From the NCBI GenBank assembly GCA_022266195.1, contig WHVY01000002.1:5843001-5907000 (forward strand): a stretch of 64,000 nucleotides of DNA, given 5' to 3'. Shown here piece by piece: positions 59,711-64,000 of the stretch. Under the pieces are notes generated by a model that made no database searches, had not been told where the DNA came from, and saw nothing but the letters and a program-made list of their open reading frames with translations. Made by a program: the position numbers and the translations under genes. The stretch's first letter is position 1, and each line of letters starts with the position of its first letter. Origin of the DNA: Tetranychus cinnabarinus (Eukaryota > Arthropoda > Arachnida > Trombidiformes > Tetranychidae).

Positions 59711-61255
59711 ATGCCTAGAATTGATAAAAAAAGGAACAGATTCAGCGGTGAGTTTTTTAATACATTTTACATTGAATTTTACATTTATTATTTATTTATT
59801 TATTTCATTTATTTATTTTTAATTTCACTCATTTAAATCAATATTTATCATTTTCATTCCTTTTTCATGAAAGATTTTGAGTCGAGTGTGTCATCTATTA
59901 AATCAGTTAAGTCAGTTGACTCCAGAAACCGATCATGTAAGTATCACCGAATTTCGCATGATTTATTCAACTCATACATGAATTCTCTTTTTTTCAGTCC
60001 GCCATTCAACTCCTAAGAGACACAGAAGTGATCCAACACCTTCAACATCCAGGGAAATTATGAGATCATGCGAGAATTGTAAAAATCTGGAGAGAAAAAT
60101 AGATTCGCAGATTCTGGCCATTAATGAAATAAAATTGAACACAAGACAAATCGTTTCATCCGTCGCTAAATTGGTTGAGGATAGAATAGAAAGCAAACTT
60201 AGAATTACCACTGTAAAGCCAGCTGACGCTAAAAAAGTAGCAGAAAATGAATTGTCAAATAAAATCATGGAGAAAAGAGCAAATCCAAAGGTGAGTTTTC
60301 AAATTCATGCACATATTTCTTTATTCATTCATGTTTTCTCCAATTCTCACATGAAACAGTGGAGGAAAAACCTCGAAAAATTGCACATTGAGGGTGTCGT
60401 TGATGAACAAATTGTGAAGTAACAAGAAATTTATCGAGGCAGGACAACAAAACCAAGCAAGTTATCACTCGATATAGCGAGAGTCTTATGGAAAAAGGAT
60501 TTCATTAGCGCACATATAATTGGACCTGCATCAAGCAGTAATCGCTCAAAAGATCGCAAAAAGGTTTTGCCATATCATGAAGAAGAAAAGTTGAAATGTA
60601 AGTCTCATGCATGATCCAATCTTAGAATTCTTGAATGTTTCATGAAAAAAGTCACTTTATATTTATCATGTATGATTTTTCTTTTCTAGCTGCTTTGGAA
60701 GTATTTTCTTCCACATTCATGCGTGATAATGAGTGGCATTGGTTTGTCCGTGATCCTATCAATCAGGCTACAAGAGATCCTCGCACTAATTGGACAAGAG
60801 AAGGAGATGATTCTCTCGACCGTTATTTAGAAAATTTAGATGATATTATTGAGGGCGAAGGATCAAGCAAGAAAGCTAAAAATGATAAAGGAAAGAGTGC
60901 AAAGGAAAAAGAAAAAGAAAAGTCTAAAGATGATAAAAGTAAATCAGAAAAATCAAGAAAGTCAAAAGAAGGGGAAAAAGATGAAACCGATACTGAATCT
61001 ACTAAATCCACTCATGATAATAACAAGACAAAGAAAGATAAAAAGGCTAAAAATAGTGGAAACGATAAAAACATACATGATAGTGCTAAAACAAATAAGA
61101 AAAGCAAGGGAAAAGATCATGATGAAGATAAAGAAGAAAGTGGTGAAAGCGACGGGGATAATTCCAAACAAAATAAAACTAAAAAGGGAAAAGATCATGA
61201 TGATGATAAAATAAATGATGATGATGATGCCAGCAATCATCCAGACCAAGACTAA
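59711..61255 (+). pseudogene. Transposon accessory protein 2, with an in-frame stop
   Basis: Exons 59711-59747, 59874-59936, 59998-60290, 60360-60597 and 60690-61255 match the first accessory gene in number, phase and nearly in length (37, 63, 293, 238 and 566 against 37, 51, 290, 238 and 362). Shared features are the MPRIDKKR start, a coiled-coil region with CENC, the domain WRKNLEKLHIEG...IARVLWKKDFISAHIIGP and WHWFVRDPINQ. The tail is different: about 150 residues of Lys, Asp, Glu and Ser (KEKEKEKSKDDKSKSEKS). A TAA codon at 60419-60421 interrupts exon 4 just before QEIYRGRTTKPSK. Beyond it the frame stays open to 61255, so the stop is recent, is a base-call error, or is avoided by an unseen splice. 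Confidence 0.75.
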
Positions 61256-62340
61256 GTCCAAATTTGAAATCATAAATGGTGCAACAATTCATTCATGTCA
61301 CCACTTTTTCCAAACAATTTTCACGTTTCAATATCAATTAATTCATATATGATTTTGGTAATAATCAATTCAAAAAAACAAAAGTACAAATTTCTCAAGT
61401 GATTCATACTTGTGTAACAAAAATCAGACATGATCTCAATTCAAAATCGTAATTAACTGTGATTTCCTTAGATCTCAAAAAGGCAAACTATTTTCATACA
61501 TAGAAAAATTAAAAGCCTCTATTTTGTATAACATTTATAACTGATTCGAAGAATAAAATTCTTTTTCATGACTCCTTTTTTCTTAGTTTCTTGACTGAAG
61601 AAGTTTCAATCAAGAATCCACATAGAAAAAATACATGAAATCTATCCATGCATACATGATTTTTGATTCTCATGTATGTAAATGATTTGTCAGTGGCTGC
61701 TTCATCCATTCCAAATTTTTCGGGTCGAGATTTCATCGCATATTAAATTGTTAATTGCTGTCTCTTTTCCACCATTATTTAAGAATTGATCGATACATAT
61801 GTGATTGTTGATTTTCTTGAATCAAATGCTGGAGAAAAATTGACTGAATTCATCTTTGGCCTGAATAATATTCTGTTCATGCATGTTTTCATTTTTACAT
61901 CCATGTTTCGGGAATGATATTGAAATCTAATGTATGCTCAGAAAAAACATTATGTTTATCATGTCCCAATAAACTAAATTGCATTATATACTATTTAATA
62001 GAATTAACTTCTATTACAATCAAGGTTTTCATGTATGGATTTTCTGAAAAAAAGAAATACATTTATGATCAGGTGCAATTCTCTAAAATTCATGAACAAC
62101 TGAAGCATTTGATTGTAAAAAATGCTATTGGTTTGTTATATTGCAAGTATTTAGAAGTATTTGATAATATTAAAATTTTGAATTCATGTATGATCATGAA
62201 CGAAAGTAACAAAACCATACATGAATCACAAATATCTTAAGTATACAAAATTTTTCCACGTATTTAAGTAGTAAATAATAATATTTAATACATATTTGAG
62301 TGTATTTCTATAGTAAAGTTGTTGTAAAATAATGCGTAAT
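61256..62340. other. Non-coding right arm of the transposon
   Basis: No convincing gene. A 108-codon frame at 61914-62240 has no partner in the rest of the element and no recognised content. The arm carries CATGTATG-type octamers at 61651, 61671, 61878, 62030, 62185 and 62216 and several one-mismatch versions. Confidence 0.6.
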
Positions 62341-62387
62341 TACGTATGAATTAAATACGTATCAAATTCGTTTTTTTTAGTCCCGGG

Positions 62388-62389
62388 TA
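62388..62389. repeat. TA target-site duplication, right
   Basis: TA directly after the right CCCGGG end, partner of 55432-55433. Confidence 0.75.
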
Positions 62390-63303
62390 TCTAAAGGTAC
62401 TGCAGTTGCAAAGGAAAGTAATCCCGTTCGAGTAAGAGAGTTGTTATTAAGACAATCTTCAAACACTTGACGTCGATCATAGTTTTTACAGCTTGTTTTG
62501 TGCGGAGAAGGCAACAAGTTTTCCGTGTGTTTCGTGAAACGAACGCCACACGAGGTTTGCTTCCCTTTATTGATGATAGCATAAGTATGTAGACTGCTAT
62601 CCTCGACCAATGCTTTTCCTGGATAAACCAACTTCATTAACATTACTGTAGCGTTCAAACCGAAGTCTAACAAATAGTTCGAGTTGAAAACAACGGCTTT
62701 AGACCGAGATAATTTTAGTGGTAAACCATTAGAGTCCAAACAACGAAGCACGAGTAGCAGATATGAAGCTGAAGCCTTTTTGGTTACCTTACATTTTCCA
62801 GTCTCTAAAGGATCTTCTGAAGATTCGGACCAATAGATTTTATTTATGAATCTTTCAACTGGATAAGAGTGCTCGGCGATATCAGAAAGCAACAATAAGT
62901 GACCAAAAGACTTGGAAAACAAAATTGGACTCGTTAAATGGCCATCACAATCGTTTTTATAAGATAACTTACGACAAATAGTATCGAAACTGGCTTTATA
63001 TTTTGTTTGTAAAAAGTTGAGATCAAACGCAAATTGATATGGAATCAAGAATCGAACTTCTGGAATCTCAATTTCATTTGAAATATAATTTGTCACTTCC
63101 TTACGAACATCGAATCGAAGATAATTACGTGTTAACAAATAGAATTGAAAAGTAAATACAACGATACAAAAGACTCGAATTGAATTCATCAATATTGTCT
63201 TCTTTTCCATGTTATTAAAAGAACATGTTATTAGAAGATGTGTAGTTTTCACCACCAAATTAATGATGATCGCTTCTTGCTGAACTTCATTGAAGCTAAG
63301 CAA
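62390..63303 (-). pseudogene. N-terminal part of the interrupted DEG/ENaC-like channel gene
   Basis: About 305 codons, intronless. The start may be the second Met (MEKKTILMNSIRVFC, residue 32). The first membrane segment VFCIVVFTFQFYLL is followed by TRNYLRFDVRKEV and EIEIPEVRFLIPY, the arrangement of DEG/ENaC TM1 and the start of the extracellular domain. Further on, LPSPHKTSCKNYDRRQVFED resembles the conserved S-P-x-x-(S/T)-x-C-x-x-Y stretch before TM2. The frame reaches VPLD at the transposon junction and hits a stop three codons into the element. With the other half the gene would encode about 451 residues, a normal size. Both halves remain open, so the break is recent or absent from other individuals. 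Confidence 0.7.
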
Positions 63304-64000
63304 CTCTTTGAAAGGGATTTGTATATCAAAACATATTTTTATTAAAATCTATCATTACACAACTAAACAACTAATGGTCATTTATCATCTACCCTGTCCA
63401 ATCCATCCAATTGTTCATTGAAATTGAAATTGCTAAGTTTGCTTCTTTCCAATCGTCAATACTTTTGTTTAAGCAACTTCTATGAATAAAGATAGACATC
63501 GTTTTGTACCTTTTATCTGAACTTTCGTTTTTATTCTTTTGTTAAATTGACCAACAAAACATTCAATTCAATCTTTAGTTGGTAACACAATTGACGAAAT
63601 GATATAAGTTTAAAATTCGTTGACAAAATAAGGATTGAATGGAAATGGAAACATTTTAATGAATATTAAAAAATCTAATTGATAGCTTCAATTATATTTC
63701 GATCAATACTTTTTACATTTCTTCTAACGCAATGATTGATGTTTGAAATATTTCCTTCAATTTTGTGAATTGAAAATATTCATTTAACAGCAGGAAAGGA
63801 GGGTCTCCAGAATTTTTCACTTTTTTATCTTTTGGAGTTAAGGACTCAACTTTTTTTTCTAAATAGAATTTCAGTTGCTGAGTTCAAAAATAAAAACTAT
63901 TTTCATTTTAGATCAGCGGTTTCTGAGTCATTTGAGGTCAAAGTGCGCAACTTTCGAGGCCATTTAAGACCGGACTATGAATCTAATTTCTTTCTTACTT
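63304..64000. other. Upstream flank of the channel gene
   Basis: AT-rich sequence up to the window edge, with no gene recognised. It should contain the promoter of the minus-strand channel gene. Confidence 0.4.

Larger units (their letters stand above)
56309..62223. repeat. Octamer array CATGTATG / CATACATG / CATGCATG within the transposon
   Basis: Perfect copies start at 56309, 56350, 56545, 56951, 57172, 57585, 57642, 57807, 57910, 58341, 58886, 59172, 59320, 59410, 59440, 59973, 60606, 60667, 61072, 61651, 61671, 61878, 62030, 62185 and 62216. Both orientations occur, in exons, introns and spacers. The wider context is often TTCATGTATGA or its complement. Many one-mismatch versions (TTCATGGATGAA, ATACATGAAAA, CCATGATG) lie between them, including in the first 870 bp of the element where no perfect copy occurs. 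Outside the element I noticed only two perfect copies, one in each SoxB gene. Confidence 0.85.
55434..62387. mobile_element. 6.95-kb CMC-type (CACTA/Mirage/Chapaev-like) DNA transposon
   Basis: Both ends start with CCCGGG. Aligned without gaps, the first 45 bases of each end agree at 28 positions, including CCCGGG at 1-6, AAAA at 12-15, ATTTGAT at 21-27 and TTCATA at 38-43. TA flanks each side. The element has a minus-strand DDE transposase gene (55685-58063) and two plus-strand paralogous spliced genes (58173-59407 and 59711-61255), and about 1.1 kb of non-coding DNA at its right. It is studded with CATGTATG-type octamers. It splits a channel gene whose two halves are still open, so the insertion looks young. 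The CMC call comes from the transposase sequence; the TA duplication would suit a Mirage-like member better than CACTA, which usually makes 3-bp duplications. Confidence 0.85.

Noticed and set aside
61914..62240. 108-codon frame in the transposon's right arm
   Set aside because: No splice partner, no paralogue in the element, and AT-rich composition like the surrounding non-coding DNA.

Overview
The window is nuclear DNA of an animal. It is AT-rich, with spliced genes that have short GT-AG introns, widely spaced genes and no operons. The gene set (an NK1/slouch homeobox gene, SoxB genes, an apolipoprotein-D-type lipocalin, an S1A serine protease, a DEG/ENaC-like channel) fits an arthropod. 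The compact introns and the diverged rDNA fragments make a mite-like chelicerate my best guess, but that is inference and no species is claimed.

Layout. 1-19.9 kb holds no gene I can support: microsatellite and purine/pyrimidine-rich tracts, dispersed repeats and a small antisense 18S rDNA fragment. 19.9-22.0 kb is a four-exon secreted trypsin-like protease. 22-38.4 kb is a rearranged block: SoxB copy A, a Prp6 fragment, an INF2 fragment, SoxB copy B, the intact splicing-factor gene Prp6 and the intact eight-exon formin gene INF2. The order reads as a tandem duplication of an ancestral Sox-Prp6-INF2 segment, in which the Prp6 and INF2 parts of one copy have decayed to fragments. 39.9-40.4 kb is a small single-membrane-segment protein. 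42.3-43.6 kb is a four-exon lipocalin. 48.9-53.2 kb is the two-exon slouch gene, whose 3.2-kb intron contains an antisense 28S rDNA fragment.

54.9-63.3 kb is the most interesting part. A DEG/ENaC-like gene on the minus strand is cut in two by a 6,954-bp DNA transposon (55434-62387). The element has CCCGGG ends, an in-register imperfect terminal inverted repeat of about 45 bp and a TA target duplication. Removing the element plus one TA puts the two halves of the host gene back in one reading frame. It carries a 792-codon CACTA/Mirage/Chapaev-type DDE transposase and, on the other strand, two paralogous multi-exon genes with the same exon plan. The second of these has an in-frame stop. Inside the element I count 25 perfect copies of CATGTATG, CATACATG or CATGCATG, which are candidate binding sites for an element-encoded protein.

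A 260-bp hairpin element with Tc1/mariner-like ends and TA duplications sits between Prp6 and INF2. Splice sites and frames were checked by hand; homology calls are from memory of the families, without database searches.
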